DNA from: Methanomicrobiales archaeon HGW-Methanomicrobiales-1
GTDB taxonomy: Archaea > Halobacteriota > Methanomicrobia > Methanomicrobiales > Methanospirillaceae
Assembly: GCA_002839675.1 (NCBI GenBank)
Contig: PGYM01000001.1
Span: forward strand, 982,683-1,046,682
Direction of reading: 5' to 3'
Length of the DNA: 64,000 nt
A program made the translations under genes and the position numbers. The notes beneath the pieces are model-generated. The model was not told the origin of the DNA. It did no database searches and saw nothing but the letters and a program-made list of their open reading frames with translations. This document shows positions 27,017 to 36,939 of this stretch, one piece after another (the first letter of the stretch is position 1; each line of letters opens with the position of its first letter).

Positions 27017-28053
27017 TCCGCGTTTTTACGCATCCAGACATCAACCTGCTTAAACGGAATCTCGATCTTCTCCTCGGTAAACCTGCGGGCGATGCGGCAG
27101 TTCACATAATCCTGGACATCCCATGCAGAGTCGTAATTGTTCGTCCAGAGAATGAGTTGACCGTTGAGACTGGATTCACCGAATTCTAGAAAATACACCG
27201 ATGGGGCGGGATTGCATAAGACCCAGGTCGTCTTCTCCGCAGCCTCGTGGGCAATGGTGAGAAGGATATCTTTTACTTTATCCATATCGGTACCATAGGC
27301 AACCGAGAACGGGATACGGATTTTCAGGTAGTAATTTGGCATCGCGTAATTGATAACCACACTCGAGGTGACTTTCGAGTTCGGGAAGGTGACGATCTGG
27401 TTATCCAGCGACTTGAGGCGGGTACTTCTTGGGCCGATGCTCATGACGTCTCCAAAGAACGTATCGATCTTCACCCGGTCGCCAATCTTGAATGGCTTGT
27501 CCATTGCAATGATTGCCCCGCTGAAGAAGTTGCCAATAATATCCTGAGCGGCAAGGGCAAGGGCAAGGGCACCGATTCCTGCACCTGCGAGAAGTGGCGT
27601 GACATCGATCTTGAATTCCGCGAGTATCAGGAGGAATGCTATGAACCAGATGAGGTAACGCGCTGCAATCTCCAGGATAGGCAGGAGCCGGTCATCGAGA
27701 TCCGTCTCCGTTTTTTCTGCAACGAGCGTGCCATAGGTCCGGAGGAGATTGTAGGAAAAGACCGAGGCTATCCATGCCCCGAACAGGATGAATACTGCAT
27801 TGATCACCTGGCCGGTGATGAGCCAGTCCATGGAGGCAGGAACAATATCAAACTGTGTCAGGGCGACATACACCGACAGGGCAATAATCGCGACAATGAG
27901 CGGCGTCCCTATGGCCATTAAGATGATATCATCCAACTGGGACTCAGTGGCTTCTGCATGTTTCTTCAGCCACCGGACGATGACATAAGCAACACCGGCC
28001 AGGATCACCCCGACGGCAATGGTAATAGTTGCATATAAAAAACCATTATCCAT
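27013..28053 (-). CDS. MscS-family mechanosensitive channel, ablB-linked
   Basis: The 346-aa protein has about five N-terminal spans, the pore helix (AGIGALALALAAQDIIGNFFSG), MDKPFKIGDRVKIDTFFGDV and RSTRLKSLDNQIVTFPNSKV, then a soluble cytoplasmic domain. The start overlaps the ablB stop by 8 bases and the stop overlaps ykgJ. Cotranscription with the acetyl-lysine genes suggests it is the release valve for the solute made by ablAB when salinity falls. Confidence 0.93.
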   Translation of the reverse strand: MDNGFLYATITIAVGVILAGVAYVIVRWLKKHAEATESQLDDIILMAIGTPLIVAIIALSVYVALTQFDIVPASMDWLITGQVINAVFILFGAWIASVFSYNLLRTYGTLVAEKTETDLDDRLLPILEIAARYLIWFIAFLLILAEFKIDVTPLLAGAGIGALALALAAQDIIGNFFSGAIIAMDKPFKIGDRVKIDTFFGDVMSIGPRSTRLKSLDNQIVTFPNSKVTSSVVINYAMPNYYLKIRIPFSVAYGTDMDKVKDILLTIAHEAAEKTTWVLCNPAPSVYFLEFGESSLNGQLILWTNNYDSAWDVQDYVNCRIARRFTEEKIEIPFKQVDVWMRKNAE

Positions 28054-28951
28054 TCAGGCAATCCCCCGGTTCTGCTGTTTTGCTTCGGGCCTCTGGTCCA
28101 GGACTGCCTTCATTAAGTTTTTTGTACCACACGTTCATGCTCTCTGTGGATCCGCAGATATTGGTGTTGTTCGGGAGCAATCCCCCGAACTGGTATCCGG
28201 CCCCGGCAAATATTGCATTGATCGGCCCGAAACTGGCCCGGGCGATTGTATAGGCCAGCAGGATTCCCTCTTTTACCAGTTCTTTTTCCATTGCATGAAG
28301 GAGCGTGCTGGCAAAACCTCTTCCATGGAAGAGCAGGCCGGTGGCAAAATCGGTCACCTCGGCATTCCGGTTCTCTGCATCGATCTCGCAGGAAGCTACT
28401 GCTGCTAAAAGGTGGAATTTTTTAATTATAAAAAAACGGGTATTTCCCTGCATTGACTTCCGGATAAAATCAGGATCCGTAATGGGGAACGGGTAGGTTT
28501 TGAAAACCGAACGATACAATGCTGCTATTTCCTCCGCATTTCCTGCATGGGCATGCATCAGCGAGAATCCATCCGGCAGATTGTATGAGGATCTTTCCCC
28601 CGTATGCTCGAATGCTACCGCTAATGCATCCGCAATTTTTACCGATTCTTTGACCTCTTTCCGGTCGGGGTCCGAATATTTCGCCATGAACATTGCGGGC
28701 TCTTTACCCTGGAAAAAGTCCGGGACCGTGGCTTCGGTGATATACCCGGCATTTTCAAATGTTTCCACTAAGGATTCCGGTACCTTGACAAAGATTTTGG
28801 TATAGCCTTCCTTGTGGACGAGTTCGTCGGCGTACCGGATGATGTCGTGCGTATCGGGCGGGGAGAGTTTCATCACATAGACCCGGTTGTTGGAATGACC
28901 GTGCTGGACGTAACTGTTTCCCCGGTGCAGGACCATATCACTCGAGGTCAT
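28046..28951 (-). CDS. ablB: Beta-lysine N6-acetyltransferase
   Basis: Acetylates beta-lysine with acetyl-CoA to the compatible solute N-epsilon-acetyl-beta-lysine. The 301 residues start with [21 protein letters not shown], typical of AblB, and end with a GNAT domain containing [20 protein letters not shown] and [20 protein letters not shown]. The ATG at 28951 has GGAGG four bases upstream, which decides the start over the upstream ATG at 28975. It overlaps ablA by 14 bases. The substrate arises from ablA in the same operon. Confidence 0.9.
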   Translation of the reverse strand: MTSSDMVLHRGNSYVQHGHSNNRVYVMKLSPPDTHDIIRYADELVHKEGYTKIFVKVPESLVETFENAGYITEATVPDFFQGKEPAMFMAKYSDPDRKEVKESVKIADALAVAFEHTGERSSYNLPDGFSLMHAHAGNAEEIAALYRSVFKTYPFPITDPDFIRKSMQGNTRFFIIKKFHLLAAVASCEIDAENRNAEVTDFATGLLFHGRGFASTLLHAMEKELVKEGILLAYTIARASFGPINAIFAGAGYQFGGLLPNNTNICGSTESMNVWYKKLNEGSPGPEARSKTAEPGDCLNG

Positions 28952-30398
28952 CGGTCCTCCGTTCGATCCGGTCATTGTTCTCCGGGATAAGGGTAGTTGT
29001 TTCATCGTAATCTGCGAGCAGTTTTGCAACACCGACAATCTTTGATTCATCGGCCCGGTTGATGTTTAACTGGAGCTTGCAGGCAGCACAATCGCCGTCA
29101 CAGGTGATATGATCATAATTTTCCGGTTCCTGGTACGTGCAGATCATTCCCTCGTAATTGCGGAGGACGACCTTATGCACCGACCAGGTCAGCAGGTAGT
29201 TGGGAAAGACCGGGATCTTTCCACCGCCGCCCGGTGCATCGACCACGTACCGCGGAATAGCAAACCCGCTCGTGTGACCGATTAAGTTCTCCATGATCTC
29301 GATACCCTTGGATACCGGCGTGCGGAAATGGCTGATCCCTTCCGAGAGATCGCACTGGTAGAGATAATAGGGGCGGACACGGTTTTTGACGAGCTGGTGG
29401 ATGAGCTCTTTCATGATCCTCGGGCAGTCATTGATGCCCGCAAGGAGCACCGACTGGTTGCCGAGCGGGATACCGGCATCGGCAAGTTTCGCCACTGCGG
29501 CACGGGCGGATTCCGTCATCTCCTTGGGGTGGTTGAACTGCATGTTTATCCAGAGGGGATGGTGCTTTTTCAAGACCGCCACAAGATTATCGGTAATCCT
29601 GAAGGGCAGGACAACCGGGACCCGGGATCCTATCCGGATAACTTCAACGTGAGGGATGGCACGGATCTCTGTTAGGATCCAGTCGAGATACTCATCGCTG
29701 AGCATGAACGGGTCTCCGCCCGATAAGAGGACGTCCCGGATCTCCGGGTGAGTGCGGATATAGTCAATCCCGTCCAGGATTTTTGCCCGGTCCGGGATCG
29801 AATCCACATCACCGACTTTGCGTTTCCGGGTGCAGTGCCGGCAGTACATGGCACAGGTATTGCTGACCAGGAAAAGGACCCGGTCCGGATAGCGGTGCGT
29901 GATGCAGTCACACGGACTGTCTTTGTCTTCTGCCAGCGGGTCAGACAATTCGTAATGTTCGACAATCAGCTCTTTAGGAGAGGGAAACGCCTGTTTGAAG
30001 ATCGGATCGTTTTTGTAATCATCCACATCGATGAGCGAGAGATAATACGGGGTGATGCTTAACGGGAACTTCTCAATGGTCTTTTTGAGTTCTTCTTTTT
30101 CGGCTGATGAAAATTTTATTCCGAGGAGTTGCTGGAACGTATCGATATCCTTGACCCGGTGCCGTACCTGCCAGCGCCAGTCTTTCCAGTACTCCGGGGC
30201 ATTCATTGGCTCCTGCGTATTTTGCATCATACCCGGATCCCCCGGGGTTTCTGCGCCCTGGTGATATCCTTTCAGGATGGAGACAAGATCTTTTACCGTA
30301 TTTTTTACCTGCCCGCTCAATTGCCGGATCGTACTGGCATTATCGCTTGATGGATCAATCTTTGGAGCTTGCTTTGGTGCTGCTGAGGCTGTTGTCAA
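28938..30398 (-). CDS. ablA: Lysine 2,3-aminomutase
   Basis: A radical SAM, PLP-dependent enzyme that converts L-lysine to beta-lysine in osmolyte synthesis. The 486 residues contain [17 protein letters not shown], the CxxxCxxC iron-sulfur motif. The residues that bind the lysine side chain in the clostridial enzyme are present: Asp in [10 protein letters not shown] and Asp in [13 protein letters not shown], with the PLP Lys in GGGGKIP. A Cys cluster at the C-terminus ([10 protein letters not shown]) matches the zinc site. The TTG start at 30398 is supported by GGAGG nine bases upstream, so the N-terminus is longer than if an ATG is assumed. Confidence 0.93.
   Translation of the reverse strand: MTTASAAPKQAPKIDPSSDNASTIRQLSGQVKNTVKDLVSILKGYHQGAETPGDPGMMQNTQEPMNAPEYWKDWRWQVRHRVKDIDTFQQLLGIKFSSAEKEELKKTIEKFPLSITPYYLSLIDVDDYKNDPIFKQAFPSPKELIVEHYELSDPLAEDKDSPCDCITHRYPDRVLFLVSNTCAMYCRHCTRKRKVGDVDSIPDRAKILDGIDYIRTHPEIRDVLLSGGDPFMLSDEYLDWILTEIRAIPHVEVIRIGSRVPVVLPFRITDNLVAVLKKHHPLWINMQFNHPKEMTESARAAVAKLADAGIPLGNQSVLLAGINDCPRIMKELIHQLVKNRVRPYYLYQCDLSEGISHFRTPVSKGIEIMENLIGHTSGFAIPRYVVDAPGGGGKIPVFPNYLLTWSVHKVVLRNYEGMICTYQEPENYDHITCDGDCAACKLQLNINRADESKIVGVAKLLADYDETTTLIPENNDRIERRTDDLE
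28956..28960 (-). promoter_or_regulatory. Ribosome-binding site deciding the ablB start
   Basis: GGAGG on the minus strand inside the end of ablA, four bases before the ATG at 28951. It supports that start over other in-frame ATGs. Confidence 0.6.
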
Positions 30399-30407
30399 AT
30401 CTTTTTT

Positions 30408-30412
30408 CCTCC
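30408..30412 (-). promoter_or_regulatory. Ribosome-binding site deciding the TTG start of ablA
   Basis: GGAGG on the minus strand, directly after the stop of the upstream kamA-like gene and nine bases before the TTG at 30398. This spacing identifies the rare TTG start. Confidence 0.65.
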
Positions 30413-30413
30413 T

Positions 30414-31538
30414 TTAAAGTAACCAGAATTTTTTCGGCTGGAAATCCGATAGTGCGTGGCGGTAATCGTCGAACCACCGGGCCACCGGGTTGCTCTTAAA
30501 AACCATGAACTTCCCGATATTTGCAGAATCCGCGGCCTGGTGGTATCGCATGAAAACGTGATCGGCGGTCTTTCCCACGATCTCGATCTTTCCCGTTGCA
30601 TGGGACATGACGAACCGGGCCCTTTTTGCAAGGCCCGAACAGGCATGCCAGGATTTCTGGAGAACTTCGTAGGATTGTTCAACCGGAACCTGGAAGAACT
30701 GGTTGCCGGTCGTTGGCCGGCACTGGAAGACATAGTACGGGGAGATACCGGAAAACGAGAGCTGGCGGAAGAGTGAGGTCAGGGTCTCGTGGTCATCATT
30801 GACCCCTTTTAAGATGGGGGTCTGGCTGACAACCATTACCCCGGCCTTCCGGAGCGCTTCTGCTGCATCTTTTGATACATCGGTGAGTTCGCGGGGATGG
30901 TTGAAATGCGCCATTAAGTAGATGCGCTTATCCGGTGTGCTGTACCGCGAAAGGACGGAAAGAAGATCAGGATCATTGAGAATCCGGTAGGGATTGTAGG
31001 CGAGCATCTTGCTGCCGATCCTGATGATATTGACGTGCTCTATCTCCCGGAGCTGGCGCAGGACCGATTCGAGCTGCCGGGTTTCGAGCGTGAGCGGGTC
31101 ACCCCCGGTCAACAGGATATTTGTTATCTCCTTGTGCTCACGGATGTATTCGATATTTTCTGATACGTCTTTTACGGTCTCGCGTTCGCAGGACATGAAG
31201 AGACGTTTCCGAAAACAGAAGCGGCAGATGCCGCCACAGACATCAGTGAGAAGCAGGAGGCCGGTCTGGTCATATTTATGCTGCAGGCCGGGTTTTTTGG
31301 TATAATCTTTTTCACACGAAGGATCCGATATTCCCCCGTTTTTGAGTTCCCGTGCATCGGGAATAACGATCTTCTTAATCGGATCGTGCCCGTCCTTCCA
31401 GTCGATAAGCGAGAGATAATACTCGTTAGAGCGGAACGGGAACCGTTCCGTAACGGTCTCCATCATCTCCCTCTCTTTGGGTGCGAGCCCGACAAGGTTG
31501 TCGAGCTCTGAAATTGACGTAACGTACTTTGGATTCAT
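30414..31538 (-). CDS. KamA-family radical SAM protein, altered substrate site
   Basis: The 374-aa radical SAM protein has TDVCGGICRFCFRKRLF, the CxxxCxxC cluster, and LLTGGDPLTLETRQL. It retains the PLP-type Lys in SHATGKIEI. The two Asp that contact lysine in the true enzyme are replaced: FQCRPTTGNQ has Arg where ablA has Asp, and FVMSHATGK has Ser-His where ablA has Asp-Ala. The substrate is probably not lysine; a negatively charged amino acid is one possibility. It is 15 bases upstream of ablA, so cotranscription is expected. The ATG start has GAGGT upstream. Confidence 0.85.
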   Translation of the reverse strand: MNPKYVTSISELDNLVGLAPKEREMMETVTERFPFRSNEYYLSLIDWKDGHDPIKKIVIPDARELKNGGISDPSCEKDYTKKPGLQHKYDQTGLLLLTDVCGGICRFCFRKRLFMSCERETVKDVSENIEYIREHKEITNILLTGGDPLTLETRQLESVLRQLREIEHVNIIRIGSKMLAYNPYRILNDPDLLSVLSRYSTPDKRIYLMAHFNHPRELTDVSKDAAEALRKAGVMVVSQTPILKGVNDDHETLTSLFRQLSFSGISPYYVFQCRPTTGNQFFQVPVEQSYEVLQKSWHACSGLAKRARFVMSHATGKIEIVGKTADHVFMRYHQAADSANIGKFMVFKSNPVARWFDDYRHALSDFQPKKFWLL

Positions 31539-31890
31539 TGCTTGACCTCGGTTATGAAGTTGTTCTCTGCCCGTCAGAGGGCAGGGGTCGAGCGGTGCGA
31601 AAATTTCCGGATTAAATATTAACAGAAATTGATTGTACCTTAGTGCACCACTCAGTGATCTCCAATATTGGTTTCACCCTATAAACCCTTTGTGTTTGTA
31701 CAAATCCCACATGTCAGAATTTCAGGTCAGAAAACGAAAACGGGGACCAAAAACAGGCCGGAATGATTTCCGGGATTTATTCTGACCGTAATATGACAAT
31801 CTTGAGGAGGATCGCAAGGAATTTCTATATATCACGGAATACTTATTGTGATAATTGAAATGCCGGTTCCCCCAAGAGACGGAGTATTAC
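31539..31890. other. Divergent promoter region between the kamA-ablA operon and a membrane protein
   Basis: No gene is supported. On the minus strand two TATA-like stretches, GGGTTTATAGGG and TTAATATTTAA, lie before the kamA-like gene. On the plus strand TTTCTATATATCACG precedes the small membrane protein. The region probably controls osmolyte synthesis, but I see no clear operator. Confidence 0.45.
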
Positions 31891-32262
31891 ATGCCCCTTG
31901 CCAAACGTCATAACCAAACCCCGACCAATAAGACCCTCAACGCCCTGGCATCGGACCTGGGAATTGTAACGATAGCCGCAGTGATCATCCTTGGGGTTTA
32001 TCTGATCGATACGATCACGCCCCTGGGAGAACCGGTCTGGCTTCTCTATTTCATCCCTCTTGTCCTGTCTTACTGGTCGGAGAGGGTGTATGCAATTCCC
32101 ACGGTCTGTATCGTAACCCTGCTCTTCCTGGTTGGCGGTTTTATCGTATCCCCCCAGGGAATTGAAGTATCCCAGGCAATGATTTACCGGTTTACCTTTT
32201 TCCTGTTCTTCATCAGCGCATCGATTATTCTCTGGACAATACGCCGGCGACAACTTCTCTGA
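31891..32262 (+). CDS. Small polytopic membrane protein
   Basis: A 123-aa protein with about four hydrophobic segments, including LGIVTIAAVIILGVYLI and FTFFLFFISASIILWTI, and an arginine-rich end (RRRQLL). Segments such as GEPVWLLYFIPLVLSYW resemble the N-terminal membrane sensor modules of some methanogen kinases, but no kinase domain follows. It could be a lone sensor module or a small channel subunit. The ATG is chosen because the earlier TTG at 31855 has no ribosome-binding site. Confidence 0.55.
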   Translation: MPLAKRHNQTPTNKTLNALASDLGIVTIAAVIILGVYLIDTITPLGEPVWLLYFIPLVLSYWSERVYAIPTVCIVTLLFLVGGFIVSPQGIEVSQAMIYRFTFFLFFISASIILWTIRRRQLL

Positions 32263-32671
32263 AACGGGAGACTTTTTTTCCTTGATTTTTTTAACCAGGA
32301 AATATTATTTTTAAAAATTTTTTTCCGCTACCCGGAACCAATTCGGAAGAAAACGATAGAAAGGAAAATTATTGGTATCCCCATACGCTTTCAGAATTTA
32401 CCGGGCAGGTCCGGGCGAATAATTTCCTGGATTGCTGGCTCAAATCGGTTTTTAAAATTTTATCGATAACCGGATGATACAAAGAATCTGATTTTCGGAT
32501 CTATTTTCCGTATCCAAAAAGAGGGGCATTCAGACATGCAGGTTTCAAGGTGAATTCGAGGAACATTTTACGATACGGGTAAGGTTAATCGCTCACTCCC
32601 GGTGTCCTGTCAATCAGGATATCCGTTATTATTCCGGTAATAAAAAAGAAAAAAAGAGAAACAAGAACAAT
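32263..32671. other. AT-rich intergenic stretch, no gene seen
   Basis: About 410 bp between convergent genes. It starts with strong T-runs (near 32271 and 32286) likely to terminate the membrane-protein transcript. No structured RNA or reading frame was found. Confidence 0.4.
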
Positions 32672-33784
32672 TCACGAAGTTTTCTTTTGGGGACTGATAA
32701 TTCCAAACAGCGCCCGAACCACCGGAATTCTCTTGAGGATCTCGTAGCAGGCAAAGGTCAGCAGGATACTGAAGATCACGATGGCTGCAAACTGTAGTGC
32801 CGGAGGGATGGGGAGCATCACCACATAATAGGCAATTGCCACCAGTATTGCCTGGTGAAGGATATAGACAGGATACGATGCGGTTGCCATATAGGCAGCG
32901 AAGGTGTTCTTTCGGTCAAACAGGCGCCTGCCCGTTCCCATGAGAGCAAGAACGCCCGTCCATCCGGTTAAAACATAGAGGATGGAATGCCCCCAGAATA
33001 CTTCGTCATGCCCCAGGATTATTCCGTACATCCCCATCACGCCAATGGTCAGGATGATCCATGCAGCCAGGAGAACGGACCAGTACTGTTCCAACCGGGC
33101 CAGGACAAAATCCATTGAAAATAGATAGTACCCGATGAGGAACATGACAAAATACGACAGGAAAGAATAACCTGTCACCATGAAGCCGACAAAGTTCAGG
33201 AGCCAGACCGGTATAAACAAGAGACCCAGGACCAGAAGACCTGCTTTGCCGTCATTGAGGTAAAGCCCCGCCCATCGCCGTTCCGCCAGGATTACGCCGA
33301 GTGCCAGGATTGATATAAAAAATAAAAAGAGGATAAACCAGAGGTGGTCAACGCTGAAATCACCCGTAATTCCGTTTGGCGGATCCTGAAGGGGGAGAAG
33401 TGAACTGAAGAAATGCACGAACGCACCGGCAAAAGTCCCGATATAGCCGGTGTGGAATTTCAGGGCAAAGTAGGCAATAACAGGGCAGAGGAGCACCAGA
33501 CCTGCAAGGAACGGAACAAGGAGTTTTGTGACACGCTCTTTGAGGTACACCCGGGGCGTTCGCTCCTGCAATGCAAATTTTGCACTCAGTCCAGCAATAC
33601 AGAAAAGCAGCGGCATGATCCAGGGCTCAACCGAGACCGTAAGACAATGTGCAGCCGTAGACGAGTAACTGGAAGAAATGTAATAGCCGTACCATCCTGC
33701 GCAAAATACCATTGCGGTATGGAATGGAAAGAGCATCAGGATGCACATCCACCGCAGATTGTCAATAAAATGCAACCGGACCAT
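32672..33784 (-). CDS. Acyltransferase-3 family membrane protein
   Basis: A 370-aa integral membrane protein with about ten spans of the OafA/acyltransferase-3 type. The N-terminal motif RLHFIDNLRWMCILMLFPFH holds the conserved RxxxxDxLR-like and His residues; the family transfers acyl groups to sugars or lipids of the cell surface. Segment DHLWFILFLFF is also typical. It is divergent from the H+-ATPase gene, and no polysaccharide genes are nearby, so its acceptor is unknown. Confidence 0.8.
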   Translation of the reverse strand: MVRLHFIDNLRWMCILMLFPFHTAMVFCAGWYGYYISSSYSSTAAHCLTVSVEPWIMPLLFCIAGLSAKFALQERTPRVYLKERVTKLLVPFLAGLVLLCPVIAYFALKFHTGYIGTFAGAFVHFFSSLLPLQDPPNGITGDFSVDHLWFILFLFFISILALGVILAERRWAGLYLNDGKAGLLVLGLLFIPVWLLNFVGFMVTGYSFLSYFVMFLIGYYLFSMDFVLARLEQYWSVLLAAWIILTIGVMGMYGIILGHDEVFWGHSILYVLTGWTGVLALMGTGRRLFDRKNTFAAYMATASYPVYILHQAILVAIAYYVVMLPIPPALQFAAIVIFSILLTFACYEILKRIPVVRALFGIISPQKKTS

Positions 33785-33936
33785 GAATTATTCTGTTATG
33801 TGATCCTTTGGAAGAATACTATTACGGTTTTATTCTCAAAATAAACGGTTCTTTATCCAGGAGCGGGGTTATGCATGCCGATTTTCTTGGGGGAGAAAAA
33901 AAGGATGTCAATAAGTAGTACCCAAATGAACGGTAG

Positions 33937-33946
33937 CATATTTATT
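33937..33946 (+). promoter_or_regulatory. TATA-box promoter of the P3A-type ATPase gene
   Basis: CATATTTATT lies 35 bases before the chosen ATG at 33981 and predicts a very short leader. Confidence 0.55.
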
Positions 33947-33980
33947 GAGCGATTGGCATGAGAACCGGAGCACAATAATT

Positions 33981-36401
33981 ATGAACGATACTGCAACACC
34001 GCCAGAAGCAGCTAAATTCCCTGTACCCGCCCCGGGATCCAAAACCGGGCTCGCCAGTTCGGAGGTCATCGAACTCCGGAAACAGTATGGCTTTAACGAT
34101 ATCCCGGAAGAGAAGAAACATCCCTTGCTCAAATTCCTCGGCTACTTCTGGGGTCCGATTCCGTGGATGATCGAGATCGCGGCAATCCTTTCAGCAGTTA
34201 TTTCTCATTGGGAAGACTTTGCCATAATTCTCCTGCTGCTCATGACCAATGCGGTGGTCGGGTTTTTCCAGGAACGGAAGGCCGAGAACGCCATTGAACT
34301 TTTAAAAAAGCAGCTCGCTCCCAATGCCCGTGTGCTCCGGGACGGTACATGGCAGGAGATCCCGTCCCGCGAACTCGTGCCCGGGGATCTCGTCCATATC
34401 CGGCTGGGGGATATCGTGCCGGCAGATGCCGTCCTTGGCACCGGGAAATTTCTCCAGGTCGATGAGTCGGCACTGACCGGTGAATCCCTGCCGGTCGAGA
34501 AGATGTCCGGGGATACGGTCTACTCCGGATCGATAGCCCGCCAGGGCGAGATGGATGCGAGTGTCACTTCCATCGGGGGAAATACCTTCTTTGGCAAGAC
34601 CGCCCGGCTGGTCCAGGCAAAATCCCCCAGAAGCCATTTCCAGGCTGCCGTTGAGAGGATTGGAAACTTTCTCATCATCCTTGCCATTGTGCTGGTCAGT
34701 TTTGTTGTCATTGTTTCACTCCTGAGATCTGCATCCTTTTTGGACACGATTCAGTTTGCCCTTATCCTCGTTGTTGCGGCAATTCCCGCAGCGCTTCCTG
34801 CGGTAATGACAGTGACCCTCGCTGTCGGGGCGGTTGCCCTTGCTAAAAAAGAAGCGATTGTCAGCCGGCTCAGTGCCATTGAAGAGATGGCCGGGATGGA
34901 TATCCTCTGTTCCGACAAGACCGGGACCATCACGCAGAACTCCATCAGTATCGGGGATATCCGGACATTTCCCGGGATTTCTGAACAGGATGTGATCATC
35001 GCAGCAGCACGGGCATCGAAGAGAGAGAGCAATGATCCGATCGATATGGCCATCTTCTCACGGTATGATCGCAGTACTCCCGTGCCCGGCACACCCGGCC
35101 CTGAAACCCTGGATTTTATTCCCTTCGATCCCGTTGCCAAATTTTCAAAAGCCACCATCCGGGGACCTTCCGGCAGCACGTTTGAGGTAGCCAAGGGGGC
35201 TCCGCAGGCAATTGCGTCCCTTGCCGGGGCGGATGGCACGATCGCCTCAACGCTGGACGAATGGGTGACAGGGTTTGCAGTAAAAGGATTCCGTGCTCTC
35301 GGGGTAGCGCAGACCGACCGTTCCGGGAAATGGCAGTACCTCGGCATTATCGGGCTGTTCGATCCACCTCGCGAGGATTCCGCTTCCACAATCTCGGAAG
35401 CAAAAAAACTCGGCGTGAACGTGAAGATGGTGACCGGGGATCACATCGCCATTGCAGAAGAGATCGCCGGCCAGGTGGGCCTGGGCCGGGACATACTTCC
35501 CCGGTCTGCACTCATCACCGGTAAAGGAGAGGATGTGCGGAACCAGCTGGAGGCTGCTGACGGGTTTGCCCAGGTGCTTCCGGAAGACAAGTTCCAGATC
35601 GTAAAAGTACTGCAGACGGGTGACCATATCATCGGCATGACCGGTGATGGTGTAAATGATGCGCCGGCACTCCGGGCAGCAGACGCCGGTATTGCAGTTG
35701 CCGGTGCAACCGATGCAGCAAAGTCAGCAGCAGATATTGTGTTGACAAAACCCGGGCTCTCGGTTATCATCGATGCAATCCAGAGGAGCCGGGAAATATT
35801 CCGGCGTATGGAAAATTATGCGGTGTACCGGATTGCCGAGACGGTCCGGGTTCTTATCTTCCTGACGCTCTGTATCGTAGTGCTGAATTTTTACCCGGTT
35901 ACGGCACTCATGATAGTCATGCTGGCGATTCTCAACGATCTCCCCATCATGATGATTGCGTTTGACAATGCACCGGTAGCTCCCAAACCCGTGCGCTGGC
36001 AGATGAACCGCATCCTGACCCTGGCATCAATTCTCGGGATTTTTGGAGTAATTTCAAGCTTCCTTCTCCTCTGGATGGCACGGGAATATTTCCACCTGGC
36101 CCCTGATGTTATTCAGACGCTCATCTTCCTCAAGCTTGCAGTCGCGGGTCACATGACAATTTATCTTGCCCGCACCGGCCAGCAGCATTTCTGGGAACGT
36201 CCGTTCCCCTCGCTTGCTCTCTTTGGCACGGCAGAAATTACCCAGGTGGCCGCAACTTTTATCGCCATCTATGGGGTCTTTGTCATGACGCCAATCGGGT
36301 GGGGACTTGCGATGATTGTGTGGGGGTATGCACTGGTGGCGTTTGTGATCAGCGATCAGATTAAGGTCTGGTTGTTCAGGAAGATCCATCCCTATTCATG
36401 A
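33981..36401 (+). CDS. Plasma-membrane H+-ATPase, P3A type
   Basis: An ATP-driven proton pump that may export H+ or keep ion gradients when methanogenesis is low. The 806 residues show the phosphorylated Asp312 in CSDKTGTITQ, TGE in VDESALTGESLP, TGDGVNDAPAL and the M4 segment VVAAIPAALPAVMTV, where PAALP is typical of H+-pumps. About ten spans are predicted. The ATG at 33981 is preferred to an in-frame upstream start; it is close to a TATA box. The family is usual in plants and fungi and occurs in some archaea. Confidence 0.92.
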   Translation: MNDTATPPEAAKFPVPAPGSKTGLASSEVIELRKQYGFNDIPEEKKHPLLKFLGYFWGPIPWMIEIAAILSAVISHWEDFAIILLLLMTNAVVGFFQERKAENAIELLKKQLAPNARVLRDGTWQEIPSRELVPGDLVHIRLGDIVPADAVLGTGKFLQVDESALTGESLPVEKMSGDTVYSGSIARQGEMDASVTSIGGNTFFGKTARLVQAKSPRSHFQAAVERIGNFLIILAIVLVSFVVIVSLLRSASFLDTIQFALILVVAAIPAALPAVMTVTLAVGAVALAKKEAIVSRLSAIEEMAGMDILCSDKTGTITQNSISIGDIRTFPGISEQDVIIAAARASKRESNDPIDMAIFSRYDRSTPVPGTPGPETLDFIPFDPVAKFSKATIRGPSGSTFEVAKGAPQAIASLAGADGTIASTLDEWVTGFAVKGFRALGVAQTDRSGKWQYLGIIGLFDPPREDSASTISEAKKLGVNVKMVTGDHIAIAEEIAGQVGLGRDILPRSALITGKGEDVRNQLEAADGFAQVLPEDKFQIVKVLQTGDHIIGMTGDGVNDAPALRAADAGIAVAGATDAAKSAADIVLTKPGLSVIIDAIQRSREIFRRMENYAVYRIAETVRVLIFLTLCIVVLNFYPVTALMIVMLAILNDLPIMMIAFDNAPVAPKPVRWQMNRILTLASILGIFGVISSFLLLWMAREYFHLAPDVIQTLIFLKLAVAGHMTIYLARTGQQHFWERPFPSLALFGTAEITQVAATFIAIYGVFVMTPIGWGLAMIVWGYALVAFVISDQIKVWLFRKIHPYS

Positions 36402-36404
36402 CGA

Positions 36405-36929
36405 TCATGACGGGGGTTCTGGGGTAATACACCACGACCGGTACTCCCTGTCAGCATCCTGCATATCCTGCCAGAGCCAGACCATCCGGTCAAGGAACCA
36501 GACCTTCCCGCTATAGACAAGCGCCATACCAAAGAGGGTTGGCCAGAGATCAAAAACAAGTACGCCCCAGAATACAAAGAGCATCCCGATACCGGAAACC
36601 GCAGAAAGAATATTTGGGATCTTCCGGTGGTACACCGGTACGGGAATCGTGTCACGGTTCAGCCATACCCGTTCCCCCATTACGGCTTTCGAGGTCCAGT
36701 GATCGAAGGATTGCGGTGCAGGAAAGATCCGGGGGTTTACCCACGTCCACACAAGGGCGAGAACAACCGGAATAACTGCCCACCATCCCAACCAGAGCCG
36801 GCTCCAGAAGGCAAAAATAAGAATGGGCAGGACGGTGAAGCGCAGGATCACGCTCCACGGGTTGGCGTGACGCAGCCAGGTTGCGTTGTCCAATGCAAAG
36901 GATCGGGCGATCTTCCGCTCAAAAGTCAT
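36405..36929 (-). CDS. DUF6653-type membrane protein
   Basis: The 174-aa protein, with about four spans, has ARSFALDNATWLRHANPWSV and WVNPRIFPAPQSFDHWTSKA followed by GERVWLNRD. These fit DUF6653, a small uncharacterised family found in archaea and bacteria. It is convergent with the H+-ATPase (3 bases between stops) and lies directly downstream of a universal stress protein. Function unknown. Confidence 0.65.
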   Translation of the reverse strand: MTFERKIARSFALDNATWLRHANPWSVILRFTVLPILIFAFWSRLWLGWWAVIPVVLALVWTWVNPRIFPAPQSFDHWTSKAVMGERVWLNRDTIPVPVYHRKIPNILSAVSGIGMLFVFWGVLVFDLWPTLFGMALVYSGKVWFLDRMVWLWQDMQDADREYRSWCITPEPPS

Positions 36930-36939
36930 TCTGTATGCA

